Assembly (NCBI GenBank): GCA_003971905.1 | Contig: RSEE01000079.1 | Span: forward strand, 62,001 to 126,000 | From: Moniliella sp. 'wahieum' | Taxonomy: Eukaryota; Basidiomycota; Moniliellomycetes; Moniliellales; Moniliellaceae | Direction: 5' to 3' | Length of the DNA stretch: 64,000 nt | In this document: piece by piece, positions 13,134 through 25,201 of the stretch | How positions within the stretch are numbered: the stretch's first letter is position 1 | Layout of the letters: each line of letters opens with the position of its first letter | Notes under the pieces: model-generated | Databases searched by the model: none | The model's input: only the letters and a program-made list of their open reading frames with translations | Told to the model about the DNA's origin: nothing | Made by a program: the position numbers and the translations under genes

Positions 13134-14696
13134 TCAACAGATTGTACTGGAGTGTTTATACTGTAGCTTCTTCGAACGGTTCTGGATCCAAGTTTTGAGA
13201 AGAGTGAAGTGGATCTTGGTCTGGGACAGTGCAGTTGGGATGCAGTAAAAATCGTGCACCATACCGGCGCGGTAACATGGTGCTCAATGGGGCAACCCGC
13301 GGCACGAGCGCGATCAGCAAACTGAGTCCCTTCTTCGAGAAGGCTCTCGCTGCCACCATTGCCCATCCAAATTGGGGTAAGACAGCTAGCTCCTCTGCGG
13401 GTAAATAGTAGGGCGCAACCCAAGCGAAGTAGCCGAGATACCCAAAGAGGCCAAGCGAGAACGTGCAAGTCCGAGCTGTATCACTCCTTGACGGGGAAAC
13501 GATGGAGGAATCAGATCCCATTTCCGCAACGCAATGGTTTTAGCGGGAACTCTGCATCGTTCTCATCGGGGTGCAGCCAAGGCTCAACAATATAAGCCCA
13601 GGGGGGGAAGGGGGTCTCCTTGTGGCAGGCTGTTGAGCACCGCGGTAAACTTGGCTATGCGATCTCGAATCCATTCGGTTGTGCGTGATGGGTCGGCCAC
13701 AGCAAAAGATTCAGAGGAAGGTGGCTTGAGAAGGGGCCACACGTCACGAAGGTAGCGATTGAGAAGCAATACAGAAAATGAACCAAAAGAGTCGCCTCCA
13801 AAGAAGATCTGGTTCGGGTTGTAGCCGATATCAATGACTAGATATAGCCACGCGCGAAAAGTTGAGCGATGCAGGTGGGATACTTCGCATAAGGGGCCAA
13901 GTCATAGTCCACGGTAAACACGTCGACATCTGCAATGGTGGCTAAATTGGAGACTAACACGTCCCCCATAAAAGTGTCGCCGGCGCCAAAGTTGATGCCT
14001 GCGCCACCGTGACAATATAGTACGACAGGAGTAGTACGAATCTTGTTTTCGTCCTCTGCCAAAGGGGGAATGGAACGATGCTTGGAAAGGTACCAGTAGC
14101 ACTTTGTACTGCGCTTTGCAAATTCTGGAGCCAACATTGCAGGGCCGCGGTACAAGGCTGACTCGGACTGTTGCGTCTCCAATGCCTGTTTGGGATCTCG
14201 AATCGCTAGCAGTCCAGCAACCAATCGGCAGGAGCCGGAGAAACCCAGACCTCGTCAAGGCGGCAGCCGTGAAGGGGGGGAGGTGAGGCGGTTCTGATGG
14301 GGCCCCAGATGCTCTTGCCATGACTTCGTAAAGACAATGTTTGTACAATCTTTGCCAACCAACTGAAACGAGGTGATGTGCCTTGCAGCCAGCCGGTGGC
14401 AGAGTTTGGGGCCGGCGCAAACCCGATGGCAGTGACAAAATGGACATACAGACGAATAACGGTGAAGGCCACGCCGTTGGCGAAGGACCAAGAGCGCTTA
14501 CGGCGTGTGAAGGCAAAGAGATTGCGCGCGATAGTAAAGGGGAGTATGAGCAAGATGCTCGGTACACCGATGGCGTAGATGGACAACAATCGCAAAAAGT
14601 GCGTCCGAGATGACGGGGGGGAATTTTGGCAGTGCGGATGGCGGCGTAGACACCTGCGCCAACTGGCGTCAGAGCTAGCGTCGTTTGCGCAGCCAT
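13134..14696 (-). CDS. Membrane-anchored alpha/beta hydrolase (HSL / alpha/beta-hydrolase-3 type; frame breaks)
   Basis: Probably an esterase or deacetylase acting on a lipid-like substrate at a membrane. From ATG at 14696 (MAAQTTLALTPVGAGVY) comes a hydrophobic anchor around IGVPSILLILPFTIARN and a second around NGVAFTVIRLYVHFVTAIG. The catalytic core has the oxyanion motif CHGGAG, the nucleophile elbow GGDSFGS, and a LSPWL strand. The acidic-residue region WMGNGGSE is followed by MVHDF, whose His fits the catalytic triad. Core pieces lie in different frames, and one-base breaks near 14600, 13850, 13595, 13370 and 13250 reconcile them. With those, the protein ends at TGA 13134-13136. The closest familiar enzymes are steryl acetylhydrolase-like proteins, but the substrate cannot be read from sequence. 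Confidence 0.75.
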
Positions 14697-15511
14697 TGCG
14701 ATGGGTAGTTGGGTAGCCCCTATTCAGGTCTCTTTGGGGTTTTAACTGGTCTACAGGCGCAATGTTAATGTGGGTAATCAATGAAGCTTGAAAGAGCGAT
14801 ACCGGAAACTTAAGCCCTTGTACAAACCCTTTAGATCTTAGATCTTAGAACCTAAGCCTTAGGCCTTATACCAAGGACAGGGAAGGGAAGGAACCGATGC
14901 GTTGGGGGTAGAAGCAGAGCCGAGAACAGCATGATGTGCATAGATGTGGCTTTTCCGTGGGCTATGTGCGGAAAATAACACCAAGCCAGCCCAAGGGGCT
15001 GTATAAACATGTAAACGTTGTAAACGTGTTGCACAGCCCTGGTCGTACATTCCACAGCCGGCGGAGCAAACCTTAACGCGCAAAACGTAACGGGTAATAA
15101 AAGGGGACAGTGGCTCAGCCCCTGCCAATCCCGAAGTCGTCCAGTAACCGCAACGCGTAACCCCACTGGCAACATAGCATTACACACAGAGGGACCCTAC
15201 GGAAACTGAGTCACGCTTAGCGCTCAGCGAGCTCTCCCGTGGCTAGCACTATAAAGGTACCAGGCGCACTCAATCATCATGCACCCATGCTTCAAGCTTC
15301 AATAAAGCTAAACGGCCTGGAAGCCTAGGCATAACCGCGGTAGCCAGTAAAACGCCCACCGGATGTAGAAGCCCCCTTTGTACCCGTGTCTCTTTCGGCA
15401 GTCTTATCCCCACACCATTCCCTTTAAGGTGCGTTAAAAGCCGGTCAAAGACCCTGGCGGGTCTGCATGGGGCCTTGGAAGTCGGTGGATGATAATAAAA
15501 GAGAAAAAAAT
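14697..15511. other. Intergenic region between hydrolase and tRNA-Ser
   Basis: No gene is supported. At 14830-14872 there is an AGATCTT array running into a CTAAGCCTTAGGCCTTA word. A block near 15343-15375 resembles the dispersed repeat at 12690-12720. Confidence 0.5.
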
Positions 15512-15605
15512 CGACAACGACAGGACTCGAACCTGTGCAGGCAAAGCCTAATTGATAGTCACTAAAGAGTTCGAATCAATCCCCTAACCACTCGGGCACG
15601 TTGCC
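15512..15605 (-). tRNA. tRNA-Ser(CGA) with a 13-nt intron
   Basis: On the minus strand a full class II tRNA folds. The acceptor GGCAACG pairs with CGTTGTC, with discriminator G. The D arm has GAGTGGTTAGGGG, the anticodon stem is ATTGA/TCAAT, the variable arm AGGC-TTT-GCCT is extended as in serine tRNAs, and the T arm is ACAGG-TTCGAGT-CCTGT. The loop reads TT-CGA-A, then 13 nt (15557-15569), then A, the canonical intron position after base 37. Anticodon CGA decodes UCG. Confidence 0.95.
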
Positions 15606-16455
15606 TAATTGCTGTTTCCGGCAGATTAAATGTAATTGGCCTACTCTAAGAGCTAATTCATAGTTGGTTCAACGTTCACCCGTTTTCAAAACAGGTACAG
15701 CGACACAGTGGAAGAAATATGGACAGCTCTACAAAAGCTCCCACATCAGTAGTGCCAGTGCAATGGTCTTGCACGTAACATGATCTCTTCATAGTGGCAA
15801 ACGTCAGAAGCAATGTGGATAGTATACACCCCAAACTGATGAACTTTGAATCCAACCCAGAGGTCGATTGTGATGGCAAAGTGCACAATCTGGCAAGTGT
15901 GTGTTGACGTACTTAGGACATGGTTGGTGGTGGCCAGCGCATCCTGTTGCTGCTAGAGACCATGGAATAAGGCTGCGCATAGCGGGGACTCAAACAGTGA
16001 CTAATAGGCAGATGTACCTGCTGGCCTGCGGGCACGGATGTCAACACCCAAATTGGAAGACTCCAGCGATCGACTTTCTTGACGCCTGCACCTGGCCACG
16101 TGGTGGGCCACAAAGAGGGAGAATTAGAGGCGCTGGGACTCCAAGCCTTCAGTAAAGCCGATCTTATTTTGACAATTCGATCAATCTGGTCATTGTTGTG
16201 GAGGCTTCTCCACTGTGCTACTACTCTTCCACGCATGACAATCAACTTGATCCTTCTTTTTGGCATGCCGCACACACACCTTTGCCCTAAAACCCAAGAG
16301 GTTCTACCTACACGAGAAAAAGATATCGCATCGTAGTAATCCACTCATATGATTGACCTAGCCGATCACCAGCGGGTGACAACCTAGTTTTGCATTGGCA
16401 CGATGCATGAATGCATGGGCCCAACAAGAGCTGCGGTGCAGCAGCAGAGGGGGAC
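15606..16455. other. Stretch without a supported gene
   Basis: The region lies between tRNA-Ser and the 3' end of RPS17. The minus frame at 15913..16344 and overlapping plus frames have no recognisable content. The right end is the RPS17 3' UTR. Confidence 0.5.
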
Positions 16456-16961
16456 TTAGCGACGACCGGCACCGGGCACGTGGCGACCACGCGTCGGGCT
16501 GAGCCGAGGTAATGGGCGCACCGACGGTAACGGGGAGCGAGGCAAAGCCGATTTCGCCCAGCATGGCCTTGGTGTCGGGGTCGACCTCGAGACCGCCGTT
16601 GGCCTCCGTGTCGAGGGGGCCGAGACCTCAGGGACGTATGGTCCTGGGGAGGGGTGTCAGTATACGGATATCCACAAGGGAGGTGTTGTGAAAGTGGCAG
16701 ATTATGGGGAGGGGGACGCACCTTGCGCTCACTCCTCCTCCTGGGCTTGAACGAGATGCCGCGAACGGGGCCCTGGCAATGCGCTTCATCAAGTGGTGGT
16801 GAAGCCAGCAATCTTGTTGCGCAGGCGCTTGGAGGGCACAATGGCCACCTCGTCGAGCACACGCTTGTGGTGTGGAAGTCGTTGGCGTTGAGCTTGGGGT
16901 AGTACTTCTCAATCAGCACCCGCGCCGCGCGCTTCGTCGTCTTGGTGCGAACACGACCCAT
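16456..16961 (-). CDS. RPS17: Small-subunit ribosomal protein eS17 (frame breaks)
   Basis: Structural protein of the 40S subunit. From ATG at 16961 it reads [20 protein letters not shown], the eS17 N-terminus. The rest is conserved but spread over frames: [19 protein letters not shown], then [20 protein letters not shown], then an EEERERK end to exon 1. About six bases are missing from exon 1 (near 16875, 16808, 16775 and 16735); restoring them gives the expected 82 residues. The intron is 16644..16721, donor GTGCGT and acceptor CCCCAG. Exon 2 carries [20 protein letters not shown] and ends at TAA 16456-16458. Conserved codons with deletion-only breaks suggest assembly error rather than a pseudogene. 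It is divergent from GLO2. Confidence 0.9.
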
Positions 16962-17086
16962 GTTGGTTTTGGTGGAAGAGGGGACGGACGGTGCCTAACC
17001 AGCTGGGGGCGAAGAGAGGCCATCCTGGGCCGCCTGCCGGGCGCAGTGAAATGTTCAGCGCAGCCAGCAGTGGCAGTGCGCCTGTG

Positions 17087-17144
17087 AACCCTAGTGGGGC
17101 ACGGCGCCCCAGCCCGGGCTTGCCGCAGCACCGCGCTAACCCTA
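17087..17144 (+). promoter_or_regulatory. Two AACCCTA motifs between RPS17 and GLO2
   Basis: AACCCTA occurs at 17087-17093 and 17138-17144, about 125 and 175 bp before the RPS17 start and within the shared RPS17/GLO2 intergenic region. The same heptamer flanks RPS1 and ARF1. Regulation of translation genes is a reasonable inference but untested. Confidence 0.4.
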
Positions 17145-17549
17145 CATGTGCACGGGACCGCCTGTTCTCTGCGGCCCGCAAGCAGGCTGTCCCAGGCCTG
17201 GGGAGCTTGAAACTTGAACGTTCAGCTTGAAATGTGAACATATGAACCTCCAAAGCCCCGCCTTACGTCCGAGCCCAGCCCCATCTCCCACTAGTGCCAC
17301 GCGCTCGTCCACACGGGGCACTATTCCTCTGATGAGGTCATCGCCCTCGGTCGCTTGAGCTGCACTGGGATTATCGATCACCGATCAAACCGACCCGACC
17401 ATGCTTCAGGCCCAGGGATCCTGTGTGGGGCCGTGCGGGCGGGCCTGCCATCGGTGGAATTTGGGTCGAAGTGCTGAGGTTCAGCCCACACACGCTCAAC
17501 CGATGCCTTGCTGCCATCCCACCGACCACCACCACCCGCATCCACAAGC

Positions 17550-18594
17550 ATGAAGGTGTGCCTGTTCTTGTGCGCGAAGACAAAACTTGCGTATCTGATC
17601 ATCGACGATCACCTGGACGCGGGCTCGGCGATGCTGGTGGACCCATACGACCTGCCCAAGGTCGAGACTGCGCCAGCACGTGGCGTCCACAAGTTTCTGG
17701 GGATCCTTACGACACACCGTACGTACGCTCATGCGCGCCCTTCTTTCCCCCCCTCCGCTCTCCTCAACCTTTTGGGGACTTTTGGATGGGCCTTTTGGAT
17801 GGCCTTTCGGTTGACCTGTTCTAACCCTCTTTTTCCTCCTTATGATTGGCAGACCACTACGACCATGCTGGTGGCAACCGGCACTTTGTACGTTGGGTCC
17901 CCGTCTGCCTCTTACATTTCGTTGCGTTGCGGGGACTATACTAACAGACCGACTTCGCACCTACCTATTCCCTCTCCACGTTACGTTCCCCCTCTAGGCG
18001 CGAAAGCACCCGCATGCGCGATCTACGGTTGGCTCTACCTCGGTCGAGGCGGGTGAGCGAGTGAGGGGTGTGACGTCCAACACGCCCTTTCGACTGCAAG
18101 AAGGGTCCTCGATTGAGGTGGTACCACTAGCTACGCCGTGTCACACGCAAGATTCGATCTGTTACTTTGTCACTGACACGAAGGACGGCCATCGCGCCGT
18201 GTTTACGGGGGACACGTTGTTCATCTCGGGCTGTGGCCGGTTCTTTGAAGGCACAGCGGAGCAGATGCTTGGTTCGCTCCGTACGCTCACAGCGTTGCCA
18301 CCGGATACGTTGGTCTACTGTGGCCACGAGTACACGCGTTCCAACGTTGCCTTTAGTCGGGGGGTGATCCCGCTTCGTCCGGCGGTGCAAGCGCTGGTAG
18401 CGGACGTGCGGCAAGGCCGGAACAATGGGGTGTTTACCGGGGTGTACACGATGGCGCAAGAACGGGAGCACAACCCGTTTCTGCTCACGATGGATGAGGA
18501 GGTGCAAGCTGCGATGCAGACCTCGACCGAGGTGGCGACCCTTGACGCCCTGCGTACCGCCAAGAACCAAAACCGGTTCTGTGCCCCAGTTTGA
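17550..18594 (+). CDS. GLO2: Glyoxalase II, hydroxyacylglutathione hydrolase (frame breaks)
   Basis: Hydrolyses S-D-lactoylglutathione to lactate and glutathione, the second step of methylglyoxal detoxification. It has a metallo-beta-lactamase fold. Three exons: 17550..17718, 17853..17887 and 17998..18594. Exon 1 has AYLIID and AMLVDPYDLPKVE. The first junction creates the metal motif THHHYDHAGGN, split by an intron with donor GTACGT and acceptor TTGGCAG. Exon 3 has the later ligands in PLATPCHTQDS and FTGDTLFISGCGRFFEGT, then CGHEYTRSN. Intron 2 contains a clear ACTAAC branch site. The start fits the short fungal form (MKV), but exon 1 and the first codons of exon 3 need small base corrections to stay in frame. 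No targeting peptide is seen, so a cytosolic enzyme is likely. Confidence 0.93.
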
Positions 18595-19298
18595 TTTACA
18601 CGTAACGTTCGCTCCCTTCGCTTCCGCGCCCCAATCTCACACATACACATGAAGCTTCCTGACTGCCCTCCCTCCTCCCCCACGTAGGCCACGCGTTTTC
18701 CTCTATCGGTCTGGGTGTCTGATAATATCTGCGAGTACCTGCGGGTGTCTGCGCGTACGTGCGGAGTAAGATGTACAAACGAAGGGGTATTATATATCAG
18801 TCTAGCGGAGCTGTGAGGGAAGGGGGGGGAGAAGGGAAAGGATGGGAAGGGAAGGCCAAAGGCAAAGGCAAAGGCAAAACAAAAAGCAAATCGGACGAAG
18901 GGAGTGAGGGATGATCGATGACGATGAGGCCTGTGGGGGCGGTCGGAGGAGGCGTAGATCGACAGCCACAAAAGGCCCAAACCAACCTCCAACCCCAAAC
19001 CAAAACCAAAACCAAAACCGATAACGATAACGATAACGATAGCGGGAAAGATAGCGATAGCGATAGCGATGACGATGACGATGACGAAAAGCACAGCGAG
19101 CGGGAGAGGGTATGATGAGAAGCGCAGAACCCTAAGCGCCTTGAGTTGGGGGAAAGTAGGGAGAGGAAGCCATCACCGCAAAACCGCGAAACCGGGGAAA
19201 CCAAAAGGATTAGTGGGAGGGGGGACGGGGAGGGGGGGGGGGGGGGGGGGGGGACACAGGAGCAATTAAGGATGCTGATAGCTAAGTAGGGAATACGG
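18595..19298. repeat. Hexamer arrays and poly-G tract downstream of GLO2
   Basis: Successive simple arrays: GGCAAA at about 18855-18885, ACCAAA at about 18998-19018, GATAAC at about 19019-19040, GATAGC and GATGAC at about 19050-19085, and a 22-G run at 19232-19253. Large ORFs on both strands here are products of these arrays, with Ser/Leu or Asp repeats. I see no gene. Confidence 0.8.
19232..19253 (+). repeat. Poly-G tract (22 G)
   Basis: Twenty-two consecutive G on the plus strand. This length is prone to assembly length error and could form G-quadruplexes. Confidence 0.9.
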
Positions 19299-21248
19299 TT
19301 ACCGACCTGCGCCTCTGCGGAACATGGTCCGGAGAGAGGTGGAGGAAGCAGTGTGGCGACTACGTGCCAGGGGCGGGCCAGGGGGTACACCCAACGTAGT
19401 AGGAAGCATGGTGGACGTTGTCGTCGCCGGCCCTGGCCCAAGCCCCGGTCCAAGAGGCGAAGAAGCATAAGGCGAAGAGGCAGAAGGAGAAGGAGAAGCA
19501 GAAGGAGAAAGTGGAGAAGAATGAGAAAAGGGCGCGCGCAACCGATGGGCCTCGTGGTCCCGCCAAAGGAACGATTCGCTTGCGCGGTGGCGGAGGTGGG
19601 GGGGGGGCTCGGCGCCATGGTAGATGATGGTGGTGGGTGGGGTGGTTGGGGAGGCAACCGTGTTGATGGCTGGACAGTGGGCCCAGGGGTCAACGCAGCT
19701 GCAGACGCCGGGACAGGCGCAAGTCCAGATGTAACTCCTTTCGAAAGGAGAGCATCCGTCGTACTGTCCGCGACATCAAGTTGGGCACCTTTTCATCGTT
19801 GGGCAAGGGCGAGGAAAGTTGTGAGGGATGCGGGTGTGCCCTCAGCCATGGTACCTTTTTGAACGATGGGAGAAGGAGAGGGAGAGGGAGAAGGAGAAGA
19901 GCAAGCAGCGGTCTCTTTTGCTGATGGCACGGGAGGGGAGCAAGGAGGAGATCGAGAGGGCACCATCTTACCCGACGCGGTCCGAGCGGGAAAAACAGTT
20001 GACGTGGGGGCGGAGGGGGTGGAGCGGACGGTGGCGCGGCTGAGCGCGCTTCTGGGACGGTTCCATGGTCGCCTGCGGAAGCTTGGAGCCATTGGGCCAA
20101 CAAGTCCGAGTGCAACGCGTCCCTCGTTCCTCCTCCCTCGCCTCGGCCTCGAAACCCAAGGGGGGAGGAAGGATCGGCAGCTCTCATGCAGTCCCATGAA
20201 GAAGGACAAGCAGAGACAGAAGACGCAGAGGACGAAGGCGAAGAAAACGAAGCAGGTGGGACAAGCCGAGCAGGGTGGTTGCGGGTCGGACGAAGGCTTT
20301 CGTGACTCATACTTGGTCGGACGCCCAACGACAATCCTGATCTTGGTCCTGTCCCTGACCTGGGCCCCAACGTCGATCCTGGCCCAGGCCCAGCAGAAGA
20401 CCGCCCACGGTACTGAGCCTGCAACCGCTCTTGCAACCGATCCAACGATTGCCCCACCTCGTCCTCCGAGCCCGCCGAGCGCTCATCTGCATCGGACTCG
20501 GATCCGAGCAGGTGAACTTCGCCCCGGAGCCAATCAATGCTTTCCAACACTTCTTGGCGCGACAGCTGCTTGGCCAAGGAGGCACCAGGCGGGCGGGTGC
20601 GGGAAGAAGATGGTCAGCCAGACTCGTCGGGGACAAGGACGAGGATGAATGGGACCGTGGCATGTCGGGAGCGGGGGGCAGAGGGCCCACCACGCCGCTG
20701 CCATTCGAGCGGGATGGTGATGACGGGAACGCGGGGTGGTACTGAGAACGAGGCCGAGTGGCTCGGTCGCAGGAGACGGTGTTGGGGCGGGTGGAGGGGG
20801 TGCGATTCGGAGGGGGTGGGTCAAAGGGCGACTCGCCCCTGCCGGCCTCAGGGATGGGGAAAATGGTGAGATTGCGAGGGTGGTCGAGCGGGGAAGGGCG
20901 TCCGGCGCGGCGGGAGGGTGGGACACTGTATTTGCGGGTGGACAGGTTGGGGGGAGAAGCCGGGTGTGGTGGGGCTGGGACTGGGGCTGGGAGGCAGGTA
21001 AGGCCCGGGCCAGAAGGCAGAGGAGAGAGAAGTGCCTCCTGCTCCTCTTCCAGCTCGTGATTCTGTTCCTTGCTGGGCTCTAGTCCGTCGAGGGTGATGG
21101 CGGATTCGACGGTAGAGCTACGGGAGGCGTGAGTGGCGGTGCTGGCGGTGCTGGTGAAGCTGCGGTCGGACCAGGCGGTAGAGGTGCCAGGCGGGACGGA
21201 GAGGCGAGCAGCGGGATGGCCGTAGGATATGGACACGGACATGTCCAT
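19299..21248 (-). CDS. Ser/Pro-rich hypothetical protein with short coiled coil (frame breaks)
   Basis: I do not recognise this protein. From ATG at 21248 it begins MDMSVSISYGHPAARLS and continues through Ser/Thr-rich sequence, an acidic patch (HELEEEQEAL) and long Pro-rich segments. After a frame change near 20580 the frame starting AKQLSRQEVLESIDWLRGE shows a heptad-like helix, then a second one around SLDRLQERLQAQY. Further Pro/Ser low complexity follows across at least two frames. The best C-terminus is the frame ending SLRTMFRRGAGR at 19299. No catalytic or membrane domain is visible. Composition resembles fungal scaffold or polarity proteins, but that is only an impression. Exact exons are uncertain; introns are not excluded. 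Confidence 0.5.
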
Positions 21249-22478
21249 GGTGAGTGCGGGGTAAGGGGGTCAGGGGGTAGGAGGATGAAAGGGCGTGGGG
21301 TGCGATGGGAGAATGGGTGGCAAGGGGTACGGGAGGAAGGGAGGACAGAAGGACAGAACCGCAGCCGACGGACGAGGCTGCAACGGAGAGGGGCAAAGCG
21401 TAGCGCAGCGCCAAGGGGAAGGAGGGCGCCCAGGTGAGCGCTGAGCCCGCGCAGGGGTGGGAAGGACGGGGAGATGGAGAGGAGAAAGGAAGCGAGCGAC
21501 TCTGGTATTCGACGGTATCAACCCAACTGTGGTGCAATCGCGGTCGAGGCTTGCGCACCTCGGCCCAGCGCTGAGAGCTCGGCGCGATGGCACAGCGTCA
21601 CTCGTCACCGGTCACCAATCATTCATCACGCATCATTACATCATTGCTCATTTGTCCTTGCGACATCGAATTCATCGATCGTAGACCATCGTGCGGGAGA
21701 GGGTTGTCGAAGAGCCTGGAGCTATGTAGCGTGGGCTCAGTACAATAGTACCAACAGATGAACATGGGATGGATGAACTGACACATGGTACCGGCCGTAG
21801 CGGGCACCCCAGCCCTCTGTCTGCGCCATACTGAGGCTCGCACTCAGTCGCAGTGCGCAGACTCAGAGCACTCGTACGCTCAGGGGACTCGGTCTGCGTC
21901 CTCGTGCGACTCGACTCGGCCTCCAGGGACCAGACCCAGACAGGACACCAGACACCATGAAATACACCGTGCACCACAGCGCTACCTCCCAGGGTTTGCC
22001 AGGGCACATCATATATCATACATCGCTCATCCGTTTCTGACGCCCAGGCCACCAATCAGTAACTCAGTAGTACTCGGCGCACTCAGCGTCATGAACCTCA
22101 CGAATCTCACGGTGCATGATCGATGGTCTCATGATCGATGATCTCATGGTGCACAGATATTGGATCCCATCCATTGCACGACAGCGACACATCGTATCTC
22201 AGATCTCACGCGTCATACGTCACATACGCCACCTGTCACACGTCACACATGTCACACGTCAAATGTCCTACTTCTCAGATCTCACCGCCTCGTGTGTCCT
22301 GCCGCCTGCATCCGCCTGCACCCTCCTGCGCCCCGATGGAGTACCAGGGCGCAGTTACCGGTTAGCTAGGTACCCAGGATTCTTATATCCATAACTCAGA
22401 GCGCTGAGAGCGGGCAGTGCGGTGAGCGCGGGCAGTGCATCTTGCCTTTTGTATCGGCTTTTGCATCGCCTTGTGTCC

Positions 22479-22506
22479 TTCAAGCTTCAAGCTTCAAGCT
22501 TCAAGT
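22479..22506. repeat. (AAGCTTC)n heptamer array
   Basis: Three to four copies of a 7-bp unit consisting of the palindrome AAGCTT plus C. Confidence 0.9.
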
Positions 22507-22649
22507 GAAGCTTCATCCGCTTGGATCGCACCGCACTCTCCTCCGCCCATCGAGACCAACCCCGCACATGTGGGTGAATTGAACTGTCGGTGGCGGTGGC
22601 GACAGCCTGCGACGAGCCCTAACCACCACTGGCCCCATGCTGCCTGTAT

Positions 22650-22695
22650 TATCTCAGATCTCAGATTTCAGATCTCAGATCTCAGATTTCTCAGA
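22650..22695. repeat. (AGATCTC)n heptamer array
   Basis: Imperfect tandem copies of palindrome AGATCT plus C, with two TT-interrupted units. Confidence 0.85.
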
Positions 22696-25201
22696 GTTGA
22701 GATCTGAGAGAGCTGTGAGCTTGGGCTCAGCCTCAGCGCTCACAATGCCACGGCCACAGGCGTACGGCCGTCGCCAGCAGTCTCCAGCTGGACCGGAGGC
22801 ACAGCCTGATCTGAGAGCAGCCTGAACGCCTGAGCCTGCGCCCTCCGGCTGAGCGCTGCTTGAGGGCGCGAACGGAGGAGCAGGAGCGGCCTGGAAGGTT
22901 GGAGCGGCCTGGAAGGTTGGAGCGGCCGCGGCCATTTTTAAAGCAGGGTGCGGTGCAAGCACATGGTGCATGGCCCCCGATCACATGATCGATCATCGAT
23001 CATCGATCGTCTGCGAAGGGGTCTATACGCGCTACGTAGACTCGACTGGACTGGGAGATTTCGGAGGACTGGAGGACTCGGGGACTCGGAGACGTGGGGG
23101 CTGGGGTGGCCGGTGGCCGGTGGCGGTGGGGGGAGAGAGTGGGACAAAAGCGCGATCGGCAGGGATTCCAAGATTGGGCTGGGTGTTGCTTGTGTTGCAC
23201 TTACTCCTGAACCTCAGGACCATCGATCATCCTCTGCATCCAGTAAGAGCTAGAGCTAAGACGATGGCGCAGCTCGTGTTCGATCGAAATCATCGTCGAT
23301 GATCGATGATCGGTGGCCATGAACGGTCAAGCTCACGCGGGGATCATCTTATCTTCGGCGAGGTTGGGAAGAATCTCTGGAAGCCGGGCGAAGCAGTGCC
23401 TAAGCCTGCAAAGCCTGCAAAGCATGCAAGGCCTGAGGCTTTTCAGGGCTTGACGCTGAAACTGGAAGCTCGAAGGTGGTGCCAAATTTCAAACGCCAAC
23501 CCTTGTCCAAGAGAATAGAGAGAGACAGCTCTGCTGCATGCTGTGGCTCTTTGAGATCGATGTTCGATTTAAAAGCTTTGTGCGCCGCGGCCCCGTTCCG
23601 CTTCTGTTCCGCCCCTCCTTGTTGCGCCTCCAGGCTGCCTTCGCCGGATTGCTTCGCCACCACTTCCTTCCCTGCCTTGCTCGCCTCCCATAAGCTTAAG
23701 ATATAAGGTCCAAGGTCAAGCGAGCAATCTTCAGCAACTTCTGGTTGGGTCAGGCCGCCTGGGTCCAACGTCTCTTACTAATGTGATGAACCTATAGAGC
23801 TAGCGGTTCAAGTCACAAGTCGCATATCAGGTAACGAAGACGATATATTTGGGAGAGCTACTGGTAGCTGTGGGTCCGCTGTGGCCTACTTTTTGCGCTC
23901 ATAAAAGCTCTTCGGTACCTTCAGTCGTATGACATAAAGCCTAAGAGGAGAGGATATACGATGATGGTGGAAGAGACCACGAGTTATCGACTATAGCCCT
24001 GAGAGTCGTATAGGAAAGATGCAAATCCGGAACAAGGAATAGATAGGGAAGCAGTGGTACGCAGAGAGGGTTTGAGAAACAGGACCGATACGGAGGAACA
24101 CACACTGGTAGTAAAGCTTCAAAAGCATATGGGATACACTATTATCTACAGACTACCGAACGAGAGACAGACATCGATTGCTCCTTCCCCACATACCAAG
24201 TACACCGGGTGAGAGATCGGCGATTGAATCTTCTTGAAAGCATGGGAAATGACCTGGAAAAGATCGCATGCGTGTATCAAAACAGCTGTGTTGTATTATA
24301 GGAAAAGGTGTTAGCACCGCACTAGTTAGGAGTTTCGAGCATGCGAAAAAACATGTAGCTTAGCAACTTGTTGACGAAATCATGGAGGGGTAGCTTATTA
24401 GCGCTTCCTGACTACATGCTTCCCCGCCCACAAAAGTTAATCCCCAATTCCACAGGTTGGCCTGTGTCTCATCGATCCATCAGCGCAATGATGGTTAAAC
24501 GTTAATGGCACCCCCCAGCTGCAATTCGACAGAACTCGCAACAACGTTTCCTGGTACCTATACCCCCACTTCCGTCGCTACCGCCTCCACTACCCACACC
24601 GTCATAGCAGCTTCTCACCGCTGACTGCCTCAACCGCATGCACTATAGGCTCGGTGGATACAGCAGCAGAGAGGCTGTTGTGGTCGAAAACGGTGCGTGG
24701 ATGGCCCATACCAACGAGGAGGTTCGTGTGGCCAACTGGGATGGATGGTGATGGCGGTGCGGATGGTGGTTCGGGTACCGAGGTCAGCACCGCCATGCGA
24801 CAGAGATCGTCCGAAGCGATGCCGCGCTTGGAGGGGGGGTGTTTTTGTTGGTGGTGGGACGGGGAACGTGTGCAACCAACCCTCCCGCGTTGTCCAGGCA
24901 TGGCCCAGCAGGCAAAGTTTCAGCATTGCAATGCCGGTGCCTTAGGTAAGGGGTGGCCGGTGACCGGTGAGGGAAGGCAGGATGCGCTGGGCAGAAAAAA
25001 ATATTTTCTGGACGCAGAGAAACGCAGCCGCTCGTTAAAACCAAAACAATCCTGTCCTGCCTCCTGCTCGTCTGTCCCTCTGACCCTCGGCCTGGCCACG
25101 ATGCACACCACCCTCTAAGCCCAGCGCACCAACTGCCATGTCCAGTGCCCCTCCTCCTCCCTCGCGCCCCATCCCCCCCCCGCCTGTCCCCGCCATCTCT
25201 C

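Larger units (their letters stand above)
21249..25201. other. Repeat-rich stretch without a convincing gene
   Basis: This region carries the densest short-repeat content. It includes CACACGT/ACATGT words (22195-22265), AAGCTTC (22479-22506), AGATCTC (22650-22695), a tandem GGCCTGGAAGGTTGGAGC pair (22888-22925), ATCGATC/ATCGATG arrays (22985-23008, 23295-23312) and AAGCCTGC units (23398-23435). Minus ORF 23400..23768 (122 aa, MDPGGLTQPEVAEDCS) and minus ORF 24602..24901 have protein-like composition but no recognisable domain. I leave both uncalled. Confidence 0.55.

Noticed and set aside
18797-19693. 298-aa minus-strand ORF with Leu/Ser repeats
   Set aside because: Produced by hexamer arrays and poly-G. 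Only its start may overlap the real Ser/Pro-rich gene.
22195-22265. CACACGT/ACATGT repeats as a CRISPR array
   Set aside because: The units are contiguous short words without spacers, in a eukaryotic genome.
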